Source of the DNA: ZC4RG30 sp039917615
Lineage (GTDB): Bacteria > Pseudomonadota > Gammaproteobacteria > Steroidobacterales > Steroidobacteraceae
Assembly: GCA_039917615.1 (NCBI GenBank)
Contig: JBDSJD010000011.1
Coordinates: 1-38,041, forward strand
Reading direction: 5' to 3'
DNA: 38,041 nucleotides
The position numbers were made by a program, and so were the translations under genes. Of this stretch, positions 6,830-13,627 are shown in pieces (position 1 is the first letter of the stretch; every line of letters begins with the position of its first letter). The notes under the pieces were generated by a model. It was not told the origin of the DNA. It saw only the letters and a program-made list of their open reading frames with translations, and searched no databases.

Positions 6830-7831
6830 TCAACCTTCCTTGAGATAGCGGCTCGCAGATTTGATGTCGCACTTGACGCCCGAGGGCGCGATCTCAGGAT
6901 GGTAATCCCACTGAATCGATTGCTTCACCGGTGCCGTAAACCAGTCTGGATCCTCCAACACGAACTCATAGGTCAAGTGTTGCCGGTCTTCGGACAGCGA
7001 GAATCTTTCGACCAGATGCTTGTTCAGGCCGGATGGCAGGCCAAGGGCATTGCCTTCGCGGTGTTCGGCGAACTGCGTGGTATCTATCACGAGCGTGGTG
7101 CCTTCCCACTTGCCGGTGGAATGACCCTGGAGTGAGCGTTTGGCATTCGCCGGTGGCTTGCGGCCGTCGAGGTAAACGATCCGCTCGGCGCCCATCCAGT
7201 CCACGATGATGCGCACCACGTTACGTCCGATCACGATGCGGTTGGCAACGGGATAGTGCATCACCATCGGCGCGCCCACGGGAATGCACTCGTTCTGCGT
7301 GCTTAGCTTTGAGTTGGCTGACTGCAGGGCAGCCCTGCCCTTGTCGGTGAGCGGCCATTTGGCGCGGCTCTGCAGAAAACTAAAAAATCCTTCTGGCACC
7401 CAGGTGCCCGCAATCGTTTCCGTCTTCGCAACTGGCGGCGGTCGCTGGGCCTGCCCGCCCAGGATCAACGGCACGGTCGAGCCATCGGGCCGGATCAGTT
7501 CGCGGGCGAGCGCAACCTTTCCGGTCCGCGGCGGATTGCCGCGCACGGTGACGCGATCACCCACCTTGATGGTCTCCTTCTTCAGGCCCAGCGGGCCGAG
7601 CGTAGACGGAGGACCGAGTTCCATCACCAGCGGTCCGGTGGCAGTACGAACGGTGAGGGAGCTGTGCGGATTTTTCCAAGCAAAATCAGTGACGACACCT
7701 TCGACCATGATTTCCTTGGTGGTGTCGAACATCGCGGCGCTGTGATGCGCGGATGTGGGTAGCGCGATGGTAAGGCACGCCAGCGTAAGCGCCTCCCATA
7801 CGGTGAGAGGCATCAGGCTAGTGCGGTCCAT
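6830..7831 (-). CDS. Secreted fusion of a DUF6152 domain and its partner domain
   Basis: A 333-residue protein. A signal peptide (core EALTLACLTIALP) ends at TSA, so the mature chain would begin HHSAAMFD. Residues about 29-130 are a DUF6152 domain (HHS, then AWKNPHS, IKVGDRVTV). Residues about 145-333 match the separate protein at 4485-5276 in order: CIPVGAP, RIVYLDGR, GHSTGKWEGTTLVIDT, LVERFSL, and a late Cys (GVKCDIKS). Thus the two coupled genes nearby are joined here, in reversed order, as one chain, which argues that the two domains work together. AGGGG lies five bases before the ATG. The biochemical role is unknown. Confidence 0.82.
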   Translation of the reverse strand: MDRTSLMPLTVWEALTLACLTIALPTSAHHSAAMFDTTKEIMVEGVVTDFAWKNPHSSLTVRTATGPLVMELGPPSTLGPLGLKKETIKVGDRVTVRGNPPRTGKVALARELIRPDGSTVPLILGGQAQRPPPVAKTETIAGTWVPEGFFSFLQSRAKWPLTDKGRAALQSANSKLSTQNECIPVGAPMVMHYPVANRIVIGRNVVRIIVDWMGAERIVYLDGRKPPANAKRSLQGHSTGKWEGTTLVIDTTQFAEHREGNALGLPSGLNKHLVERFSLSEDRQHLTYEFVLEDPDWFTAPVKQSIQWDYHPEIAPSGVKCDIKSASRYLKEG

Positions 7832-7876
7832 GAGTTCCCCTGCTTCGGTTCTTGCCGGCAGCAGGCTATCACACGA

Positions 7877-8299
7877 CTAGATGAATGGGCGCCTGGAAAC
7901 GGCTCTCGGGCCGTAGTAGGCGTGTACGTCCCTTGCCCAGTCCGGGTCCGCCATCGCGGGCCAGTGATTCTTGTCGAATCCGGGCGCATTGCGCAGCTGA
8001 TCCTTGTCGACATTCAGTACGAACCACTTGTTCTCGACATCGAGCGCCAGGCAATGCCAGGGCACTGCGAACAGCTTGTCGTGTATTCCCAGCAGGCCGC
8101 CGAAGGACAGTACTGCATAGGCAATCGTGCCTTGGGTGAGGTCCAGCATGATGTGCGTGATTTCGCCGAGACCTTCCCCTGTCTGATTGACGACTTTTTC
8201 GCCCGTCAGGGAGTCCGCGGCCATGATGTGTGGTCCCGGCCCATTGGGGGAGTCGGGAAACCCGATGATGCCGTTTCGGTTCTGTATTCCTGCGTTCAT
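7877..8299 (-). CDS. PRC-barrel domain protein
   Basis: A 140-residue soluble protein. The block IMAADSLTGEKVVNQTGEGLGEI, followed by THIMLDLTQGTIAYAVLSFGG and KLFAVPWHCLALD, is a standard PRC-barrel (photosynthetic reaction centre H-chain-like beta barrel). The tail (DPDWARDVHAYYG) is the usual extension of stand-alone bacterial PRC-barrel proteins, which are often stress-induced. No signal peptide or membrane segment is seen. The molecular role is not established. The 113 bases between it and 8413 hold no gene. Confidence 0.85.
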   Translation of the reverse strand: MNAGIQNRNGIIGFPDSPNGPGPHIMAADSLTGEKVVNQTGEGLGEITHIMLDLTQGTIAYAVLSFGGLLGIHDKLFAVPWHCLALDVENKWFVLNVDKDQLRNAPGFDKNHWPAMADPDWARDVHAYYGPRAVSRRPFI

Positions 8300-8412
8300 A
8301 AGCGGTCACCGTTGCTCCAGATGGACTGGATGCTATCGGGTTGTTCTTCTCAGCAACCCCCATGCAACGCGGAGGTTTTAGTCGGACGTGTCTGACAAGA
8401 CGACCGTACACC

Positions 8413-9507
8413 TTATTGCGAGGACTCCCGGGTCTGCGTCGTGATATCCCAATGCGCGAACAAGGGTGCAAAATCCGCCAGCGATGCAAACCCCATACAG
8501 GGGAATGCACCGGCAGAAAACTGCTCGCCGCGCGCCAGCCTTCGCGCGAGCAGAATCGCGGCCATGCAGGGTATCTCCGGCCCATTCAAGACGGGCGCCT
8601 GTAGCGTCCAGCTGCGCCTCACGCGCGCGCCGTCTGCGGCAATACCCACGACCTCCACCTGCATGCCACCCCACTTACCGCCGAGGCCGTCGAACATCGC
8701 CGCCATCCTGTCCAGCGCGCGCGCCCATTGCTCGACTGGCAATGGCAGGCCCAGTCGCCGCAGGCCCGCCATCACCCACAGCACAAGGTGCTGAACACGG
8801 ATTTCCAACGCGGCGTGAAAGGCTACTGATTGCAGTTGTGGGTACCGCAAGGGCAGGAGGGCAAGATCGGGCACGTCACACAACGCGCCCCAACGCCTTC
8901 CAAAACCAAGTTGAAAGCGCTTCAGATGCATCCAACCCCAGCCCTTGTGCCAGCGACCGGCGCGCCACAGCGAAACCGGTCTGCCCAGATAGCTGAACAC
9001 GGCCGCCAACGTCGCCACGCCGCGCGGAGCGCGCTGCCCAGGCGCAATCACTATCTGAATCGAATCCATCCCGGAGAGCCCTTTACGAAGGGCATCAACG
9101 ACAGCAGTCGACAATGCCGGCAACGTGCTCGCGCCACTGATTGCGGTGCGTCCATGCCGGATCGCGGTGGCGTTCATCGCAGCAGAAAATCGGGCGACGA
9201 AGTCGCGCCCATCGGCCAAATCCAGGTAGTTGGCACCCGCGGCAAGGGCTGCCTGCGCCACACGATAGTCCTGCTTTTGGAACGGCCCCACGCAGTGAAT
9301 GACCAGTTCCGGCGCCTGGTCTTTCAGCCTTGCAGCGAAATCAGGCGCGCCAATGTCCAGCGCTATGGTGGGTACTTCCGCCGCGCCGGGCACAGCTACT
9401 GCCCGTCTGCCCGCTGCCATCAATTGCACTCCGGGCTCACCGTTCAGTGCGCGCACAATGCGCGCGCCGAAATTGCCCGCACCACCTAGTACCACTACAC
9501 GCATCAT
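8413..9507 (-). CDS. Saccharopine dehydrogenase-like NAD(P)-binding protein
   Basis: About 364 residues. The N-terminal Rossmann motif VVVLGGAGNFGARIVRAL, the VIHCVGPFQ strand and the YLDLADGRDFV loop match saccharopine-dehydrogenase-like oxidoreductases, a group whose members mostly lack a known substrate. The hydrophobic middle (LPLRYPQLQSVAFHAALEIRVQHLVLWVM) could associate with membrane or lipid. The start is taken at 9507 because that ATG overlaps the stop of the DCC gene (ATGA). An earlier in-frame ATG at 9528 is possible. It is the last gene of the operon DUF4166-DCC-oxidoreductase, downstream of a GbsR-type regulator. Whether it acts on an amino acid or a lipid is open. Confidence 0.82.
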   Translation of the reverse strand: MMRVVVLGGAGNFGARIVRALNGEPGVQLMAAGRRAVAVPGAAEVPTIALDIGAPDFAARLKDQAPELVIHCVGPFQKQDYRVAQAALAAGANYLDLADGRDFVARFSAAMNATAIRHGRTAISGASTLPALSTAVVDALRKGLSGMDSIQIVIAPGQRAPRGVATLAAVFSYLGRPVSLWRAGRWHKGWGWMHLKRFQLGFGRRWGALCDVPDLALLPLRYPQLQSVAFHAALEIRVQHLVLWVMAGLRRLGLPLPVEQWARALDRMAAMFDGLGGKWGGMQVEVVGIAADGARVRRSWTLQAPVLNGPEIPCMAAILLARRLARGEQFSAGAFPCMGFASLADFAPLFAHWDITTQTRESSQ

Positions 9508-9887
9508 GCCTCTCGAGGCACGTAGCACACCTGTCGCCGGCCGAACCAGCGATATCGATTGCGCGCCAGCAATCGGTACATTGAATCCCGTAAATCACGC
9601 GGGATCACACGCGCAATCGAGAAGCAGCGCCACGCACCACCCAACACGGTTACCACATGAATGGCGCCTTCGGATTCGCGATACACGCGCCCTGAATCGA
9701 TCACCAGAAATGTTGATGGATCATCTGGATCGATGCCATGTGCCATGAGCAGCGTCCTGCCCTCCTCGCTCTGCATTGCCACCAGACGAAACGGCGGTAT
9801 CACTGGATGTCGAGCGATAAATCCCGCCCAGCCGCTGCATACATGACAAAGCCCGTCAAACACCATGAGACGATCAGTCGGTGACAT
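9504..9887 (-). CDS. DCC family (DUF393) thiol-disulfide oxidoreductase-like protein
   Basis: A 127-residue protein with the DUF393 signature: MVFDGLCHVCSGWAGFI, in which FDGxCxxC provides the DxxCxxC motif that gives the family its name. AMQSEEGRTLL and FLVIDSGRVYRESEGAI follow, as does the basic tail RNRYRWFGR. A thioredoxin-like fold and redox role are assumed for the family but not well proven. It overlaps the upstream DUF4166 gene by 14 bases and the downstream oxidoreductase as ATGA. Confidence 0.88.
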   Translation of the reverse strand: MSPTDRLMVFDGLCHVCSGWAGFIARHPVIPPFRLVAMQSEEGRTLLMAHGIDPDDPSTFLVIDSGRVYRESEGAIHVVTVLGGAWRCFSIARVIPRDLRDSMYRLLARNRYRWFGRRQVCYVPREA

Positions 9888-10458
9888 CGAGTTCTCCCTC
9901 GTACCGGATCAGCTCGCCGAGGCCCATCAGGCGCACGGCCACAAAGAAGCGATAGGCGCTGCCCGTGGAGTCCGCGCGCACCTGCACGTTGAAGCAGCGA
10001 CGCGGCAATGGGATCGCAAGGTAAGTGATACGTCGCAACTCCCAGGTCATGCCACCTTCGTGTGCGGCAATCTGAAACTGCATGGTGACTGCGCCCAGTT
10101 GTTCCGCCAGCAGACCATCCTTCGCGCGCAACGTCGAGCGCATCGGGACTGCGCTGCCGAAGTGGCGCGTCCATGTCTCAGAGCCTTCGTTTGCCATGAT
10201 CGTTACTGATGTGGGCACGTTGTGCTGGGATGCTGGCAATCCGGCCATCACCGCTGCGAGGCGCAGCAACCCGTGGCTTCCTCGCTGCACGGTTGCCCGC
10301 CCAACCCAGCGTCGACTATTTCCGCCATGCACAGCCTGCACATGCGGGTGCAGCGAAGCGAAGTTCGTCCCCATCAGCCGCGGAATCATTCCGGTATGAG
10401 GCATAGCGCTGATATCCCGGGAGCTGGATTCCACAGGGCGCTCGCCCCGGGCAGACAC
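9874..10458 (-). CDS. DUF4166 domain protein
   Basis: Up to 194 residues. The block PRLMGTNFASLHPHVQAVHGG, then a strand-rich region with ETWTRHFG, MRSTLRAKDGLL and the FFVAVRLMGLGELIRYEGEL ending, matches DUF4166 proteins. That domain is often found next to, or fused to, saccharopine-dehydrogenase-like proteins, as here. The start is uncertain: GTG at 10458 has a weak purine stretch (AAGGCGA) upstream, while ATG at 10404 begins right before the conserved block but has no clear ribosome site. No membrane segment is seen. The function is unknown. Confidence 0.75.
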   Translation of the reverse strand: MSARGERPVESSSRDISAMPHTGMIPRLMGTNFASLHPHVQAVHGGNSRRWVGRATVQRGSHGLLRLAAVMAGLPASQHNVPTSVTIMANEGSETWTRHFGSAVPMRSTLRAKDGLLAEQLGAVTMQFQIAAHEGGMTWELRRITYLAIPLPRRCFNVQVRADSTGSAYRFFVAVRLMGLGELIRYEGELDVTD

Positions 10459-10493
10459 GTCTGCTTTCGCCTTGAAATCCCGTTCATCTCATT

Positions 10494-11066
10494 TCAGCCA
10501 CGTGGCGCTTTGCCGCCGCGTGGCGACAGCCACCGCGACACGCCGCTGCCGAGCTTCATCAGGGTTGCCAGCTGAGACTTGGGCAGCGTGGCCATCTGTT
10601 CGTACCACCGGCTGGTCTGCTCCACGAATTCCAGCATCGCCCGCAGCCGTTTGGTCGCCACCGGGTTGGTGGAGCGGTCCTGCTCCGCTGCCGCCAGGCA
10701 CTGCCGCAATGCCGCGGCAGCCGGATCCAGCTCGCGCGACTTGCGACCCTGTGCAATCCGGGACATCAATGTCCACAGGTCGGTCTCGGCCTCGTAAAAC
10801 ATGCGTCGATCGCCCATCACCGAAGTCGGTCGCACGATGCCCCAGTTCTGCAGCTCGCGCAGTGAAGTGGAAACATTGGAACGTGCAATGTTCAGGGTAG
10901 CGGCGATTTCCTCAGCCGTCAGCGCACGCTCCGATGCGTAGAGCAGCGCATGGATCTGGCTCACCGAGCGGTTCACGCCCCAGCGTTCGCCGAGGTTGCC
11001 CCACAGCAATACGAACTCCCGCACCGCCTGCGGTAGCTCGCCAGTCTTGTCTGTTTGTTCTGTCAT
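10494..11066 (-). CDS. GbsR/MarR-type transcriptional regulator
   Basis: About 190 residues from the ATG at 11066 (MTEQTDKTGELPQ). The winged helix spans roughly residues 30-95: LWGNLGERWGVNRSVSQIHALL, then the recognition region LTAEEIAATLNIARSNVSTSLRELQNWGIV, then the wing GDRRMFYEAETD. The helical C-terminus is the dimer and sensing part of GbsR-like proteins. The frame is open to 11141, but the start at 11066 is preferred because a good promoter lies directly upstream and the extra residues are unlike the family. It probably controls itself and the genes downstream. The inducer is unknown. Confidence 0.85.
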   Translation of the reverse strand: MTEQTDKTGELPQAVREFVLLWGNLGERWGVNRSVSQIHALLYASERALTAEEIAATLNIARSNVSTSLRELQNWGIVRPTSVMGDRRMFYEAETDLWTLMSRIAQGRKSRELDPAAAALRQCLAAAEQDRSTNPVATKRLRAMLEFVEQTSRWYEQMATLPKSQLATLMKLGSGVSRWLSPRGGKAPRG

Positions 11067-11073
11067 GACAGAA
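11058..11073. promoter_or_regulatory. 16-bp perfect palindrome over the GbsR-type start codon
   Basis: TTCTGTCATGACAGAA reads the same on both strands and is centred on the ATG of the regulator gene (11066-11064). It lies just downstream of the -10 element, the position where a bound dimer would block transcription start. It is a likely autoregulatory operator. Confidence 0.55.
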
Positions 11074-11102
11074 ATTACAGACTTCTTGGCCCTGAAAGTC
11101 AA
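11067..11102 (-). promoter_or_regulatory. Leaderless promoter of the GbsR-type regulator
   Basis: On the minus strand, TTGACT (11102-11097) and TGTAAT (11079-11074) are separated by exactly 17 bases, each close to the sigma-70 consensus. Only seven bases separate the -10 from the ATG at 11066, so transcription should begin at or next to the A of the start codon. No Shine-Dalgarno is present upstream of that ATG, which fits a leaderless message. Confidence 0.6.
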
Positions 11103-11140
11103 GCCAGACCGTGGCGATGATTTCTTCTTTAGGACAAACA

Positions 11141-11154
11141 ATGATTTAAATCAT
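11141..11154. repeat. 14-bp perfect palindrome in the divergent region
   Basis: ATGATTTAAATCAT is a perfect inverted repeat between the regulator gene and the DUF3562 gene, 39 bases upstream of the regulator's -35. It shares the TCATGA core (with the following bases) seen in the palindrome at 11058-11073, so it may be a second operator. Confidence 0.45.
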
Positions 11155-11261
11155 GAATATGCGGTTGGACATAAGCTGTAAATGCGGTCACTGACGCCGG
11201 CCCCTGTCTGGACGCACTACACTGCGCCGCAACGCAGGGCGCGGAAAAAGGAGTGACACCC

Positions 11262-11456
11262 ATGACCCAGTCCTCAACTACCTCGGCACTTGAGATGCTG
11301 GCGCGGGACATGAAAGCACCGCTGGCTGAAATCACCGCGCTGTTTGAGCGCGAGCGCGATGCGCTTGCGCAGGGCGCGACGATCACCAATTTCGTTACGC
11401 TGCTTGCGGTGCGCCGCGTGCGGGACCAGCTGATGCAATCAGCAAGGCACCACTGA
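11262..11456 (+). CDS. DUF3562 family small protein
   Basis: A 64-residue protein. The pattern LARDMKAPLAEITALFERERDAL, followed by ATITNFVTLLAVRRVRDQL, matches DUF3562: a short helical protein ending in the R-R-V-R motif. The start at 11262 follows an AAAAAGGAG ribosome site at 11244-11252 with nine bases between. An in-frame GTG at 11253 lies too close to that site. The function is unknown. The stop codon overlaps what looks like the CTG start of the next small gene. Confidence 0.72.
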   Translation: MTQSSTTSALEMLARDMKAPLAEITALFERERDALAQGATITNFVTLLAVRRVRDQLMQSARHH

Positions 11457-11650
11457 ACACTGCTTCCGATCCTGCCCATTGCCCGCTGTGCGGCGCGGGC
11501 AACCAATGCGCCATGACCCAGGGGGCCAGCGATGCCGCCAACTGCTGGTGTCGCAATACCAGCATCCCTGCCCCAGTCCAGATGCGCGCCAGCGAGTTTC
11601 CGCGGGCCTGTATCTGCTGCGAATGCGCAAAGCCTGCCCAGCGGCAATAG
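11453..11650 (+). CDS. Cysteine-rich CWC family protein with apparent CTG start
   Basis: A frame of 65 residues contains the complete CWC pattern: CPLCGAGNQCAM, then CWC, then RACICCECA, eight cysteines in all, expected to bind zinc or form a compact redox or metal fold. No ATG, GTG or TTG exists in frame between the stop at 11345 and the first motif. The best start is CTG at 11453, which overlaps the DUF3562 stop as CTGA, the same geometry as the usual ATGA coupling. Peptide before the motif would be about 10 residues. The cellular role of the family is not known. It is easily missed by gene callers. Confidence 0.7.
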   Translation: MNTASDPAHCPLCGAGNQCAMTQGASDAANCWCRNTSIPAPVQMRASEFPRACICCECAKPAQRQ

Positions 11651-11961
11651 AGGCTATTTGCTGTTTGCGGGCGCTCCGGCGTCGGGGTGGCGCAGCCGCT
11701 AGTACCATTGCTATTCGTAGTTGAAACAGCACGTTACGCTCGTTATGCAGATATCACTGCAATAACGACTGGAGAGGTACCGCCACCGACCCGTAAACCC
11801 TGCCGCGTATGCTCGATTTTCAATTTGCGCAAATGCTATGCGGGTGTATATTTCAGTCGTACGTTATTGACTCTACAAGAAGTTCTGATGGTGCAGCCTT
11901 AATGCGTTACATGAGGTTGCAGCAACAACAAGACCAACTTCCGAAGTCGGCAGGAACTGCT
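11651..11961 (+). other. 311-base gap, AT-richer, with a candidate promoter
   Basis: No gene is supported here. TTGCGC at 11825-11830 and TATATT at 11847-11852 (16 bases apart) could be the promoter for the gene at 11962. The gap is richer in A and T than its flanks. No repeat or RNA gene was recognised. Confidence 0.35.
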
Positions 11962-12336
11962 ATGAACAACGCACTTGATCTTCTCCAGCGTGCCGCCACC
12001 CGCCTTTCGCAGGAAGGCTCGATCAAGGATCGACTGGCCGATGCCTATGCATCACACCTGGTTGACGTTGATGTGGACGATCTGCCCGACATCATCCGCA
12101 ACGACTTCGCCGAGTTGTGCGAGGCAATGCACCGCGCGCAGCCCCTGCCGCGCGAAAGTGTAGTCCGGGCTTCGGTACGCAAGATGTCGAATGATGAAGC
12201 CGGGCGCTATGCCGCGTTGGTGGTGCGTGCATTCGCAGCACTGGCCAGAGCAGAAGTGGCGGGGGTCGCGATGCGACGCACTGTGCGCAAGCCGGGCGCC
12301 ACGCCAGTGGTGCCGCTGTTCGCCGCCGAGGGCTGA
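11962..12336 (+). CDS. Unknown small helical protein
   Basis: A 124-residue soluble protein that I do not recognise. The start at 11962 (MNNALDLLQRAATRLSQEG) has AGGA eight bases upstream; the frame opens earlier at 11809, but that part looks untranslated. The body is helical with alternating charges. DVDVDDLPDIIRNDFAELCEAMH and KMSNDEAGRYAALVVRAFAALARAE are typical of proteins annotated only as conserved hypothetical. There is no signal peptide, membrane segment or cysteine motif. It converges on the TIR-like gene, whose stop begins at the very next base. Confidence 0.7.
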   Translation: MNNALDLLQRAATRLSQEGSIKDRLADAYASHLVDVDVDDLPDIIRNDFAELCEAMHRAQPLPRESVVRASVRKMSNDEAGRYAALVVRAFAALARAEVAGVAMRRTVRKPGATPVVPLFAAEG

Positions 12337-12816
12337 TCAGTCCAGCTTGAAGTCCTGGAAGTCTTCCGGGTTGAAATCTATCGATTCGTAACGCGCCGTG
12401 TTCTCGTGACGCGTCATCCGCCGGATGGCGTCGACCAGGCCGCGCTCCTCCCACTCGCTGGTTCCATCCGATCGATCCTTGAGCAGCTTGGGAAGATCCT
12501 CGCGTGACCCGAAGGGCCGCAGCAGCAGCACGGGCTTCTTCTGCGACTGGGCATAGTTCATCTGGAAGATGGTGAGATCCGGCTGGGTCGAGTACAGACT
12601 GGCCAGCGCGATGACGATTTCTGCGGCATCGATCTGCCGGCGGAGGTCGTCACGCACGGCTTCGGTGGCGCCGGACGCTGGCGGCTTGTCCGGCGTCCCG
12701 GTATTGCGATAGAAGAAATTGCGGGCGCTTTCAAGGTATTCGAACAGCCGGGAATAGTCGTCCGAATCGTGCCAGCAATGTGTGACGAACACTCGAAAGG
12801 GAGTTTGCTGCGACAT
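12337..12816 (-). CDS. TIR-like (MTH538/ThsB-type) domain protein
   Basis: A 159-residue protein. RVFVTHCWHDSDDYSRL, an early long helix, IDAAEIVIALASLY and KKPVLLLRPFGSRED reproduce the strand-helix order of MTH538 TIR-like domains, the type found in ThsB of Thoeris defence. The catalytic Glu expected after the fourth strand is not obvious: the local sequence is LTIFQMNYAQSQ. NAD cleavage is therefore uncertain and a signalling role is open. The start at 12816 (MSQQTPF) is chosen over the much longer open frame, which continues antisense into the divergent gene. No ThsA-like partner is adjacent. The 51 bases upstream are shared with the divergent gene. Confidence 0.72.
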   Translation of the reverse strand: MSQQTPFRVFVTHCWHDSDDYSRLFEYLESARNFFYRNTGTPDKPPASGATEAVRDDLRRQIDAAEIVIALASLYSTQPDLTIFQMNYAQSQKKPVLLLRPFGSREDLPKLLKDRSDGTSEWEERGLVDAIRRMTRHENTARYESIDFNPEDFQDFKLD

Positions 12817-12867
12817 ACGCGACCCAGTGTACCTCAACACCCGATAAACTAGCTTCGTATAAGGCCG

Positions 12868-13623
12868 ATGCCGGGGTGTGTATTGCGTCTGGTGATTTAC
12901 AACATTCGCTATGCAACGGGCACCGGACCAGCCTTTCACCTGCCCGTGCCGGGTGCGGGCTATCTGCGCAGCAACCGCCGTGTGCTGGCAGGGCTCACGG
13001 AATTCCTGCGCAAGCAGGATGCCGACATCATCGGCCTGATCGAGGTGGATACCGGCTCCGTGCGTTCGGGCATGGTCAACCAGGCCGAGTTCATCGCCGG
13101 GAGCCTGGGCCATTTCTCGACGTATGAATGCAAGTACGGCGCGGCCTCGATGAACCACTTTCTGCCCATCGTGCGCAAGCAGGCCAACGCTTTCCTGGCA
13201 GCACCGCGGGTGCACGGCGAGCGCTTCCACTACTTCGACTCCGGCATCAAGCGGCTGATCATCGAGCTGGAGCTGGAAGAGGTGTGCGTGTTCCTGGTGC
13301 ATCTGTCGATCAAGTACCGGCACCGACAGTACCAGCTGCGCTACCTGCACGAGCTGGTGGAGAAGGCGACCAAGCCGGTCATCGTGGCTGGCGACTTCAA
13401 TACCTTCTGGGGCACGCATGAACTCTACCTGTTCATGCGCGCCTCGCGCCTCACGAGCGCCAACGTCCACAGCCTGCCCACGTATCCGGCGAAGGCGCCC
13501 CGCGCCGAGCTCGACTTTGTACTGGTGAGCGAGCAGATCGAAGTCACCGACTTCCGCATTCCCGATATCCGGCTGTCTGATCACCGGCCGCTGATCTGCG
13601 ATTTCCAGCTGCGCAGGAGTTGA
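12868..13623 (+). CDS. Endonuclease/exonuclease/phosphatase family protein
   Basis: A 251-residue protein of the EEP (DNase I-like) fold. The catalytic blocks are present: LVIYNIRY, IIGLIEVDTG (metal-binding Glu), VHLSIKYRHRQYQ, VIVAGDFNTF (Asp, Asn) and LSDHRPLICDF (Asp-His). The substrate could be nucleic acid, a phosphodiester signal or a phosphoinositide-like compound; the sequence does not decide. The start is ATG at 12868 or TTG at 12883, which begins just before the first strand. It is divergent from the TIR-like gene and its stop overlaps the ribosome site of the next gene (GGAG at 13616-13619). Confidence 0.85.
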   Translation: MPGCVLRLVIYNIRYATGTGPAFHLPVPGAGYLRSNRRVLAGLTEFLRKQDADIIGLIEVDTGSVRSGMVNQAEFIAGSLGHFSTYECKYGAASMNHFLPIVRKQANAFLAAPRVHGERFHYFDSGIKRLIIELELEEVCVFLVHLSIKYRHRQYQLRYLHELVEKATKPVIVAGDFNTFWGTHELYLFMRASRLTSANVHSLPTYPAKAPRAELDFVLVSEQIEVTDFRIPDIRLSDHRPLICDFQLRRS

Positions 13624-13627
13624 AAAC

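Noticed and set aside
11129..11647. Minus-strand frame of 172 codons
   Set aside because: It covers the DUF3562 and CWC genes in antisense, and those have family motifs on the plus strand.
12337..12816. Complete Thoeris defence system
   Set aside because: Only a ThsB-like TIR gene is seen; no ThsA (SLOG or SIR2) gene lies in the window.
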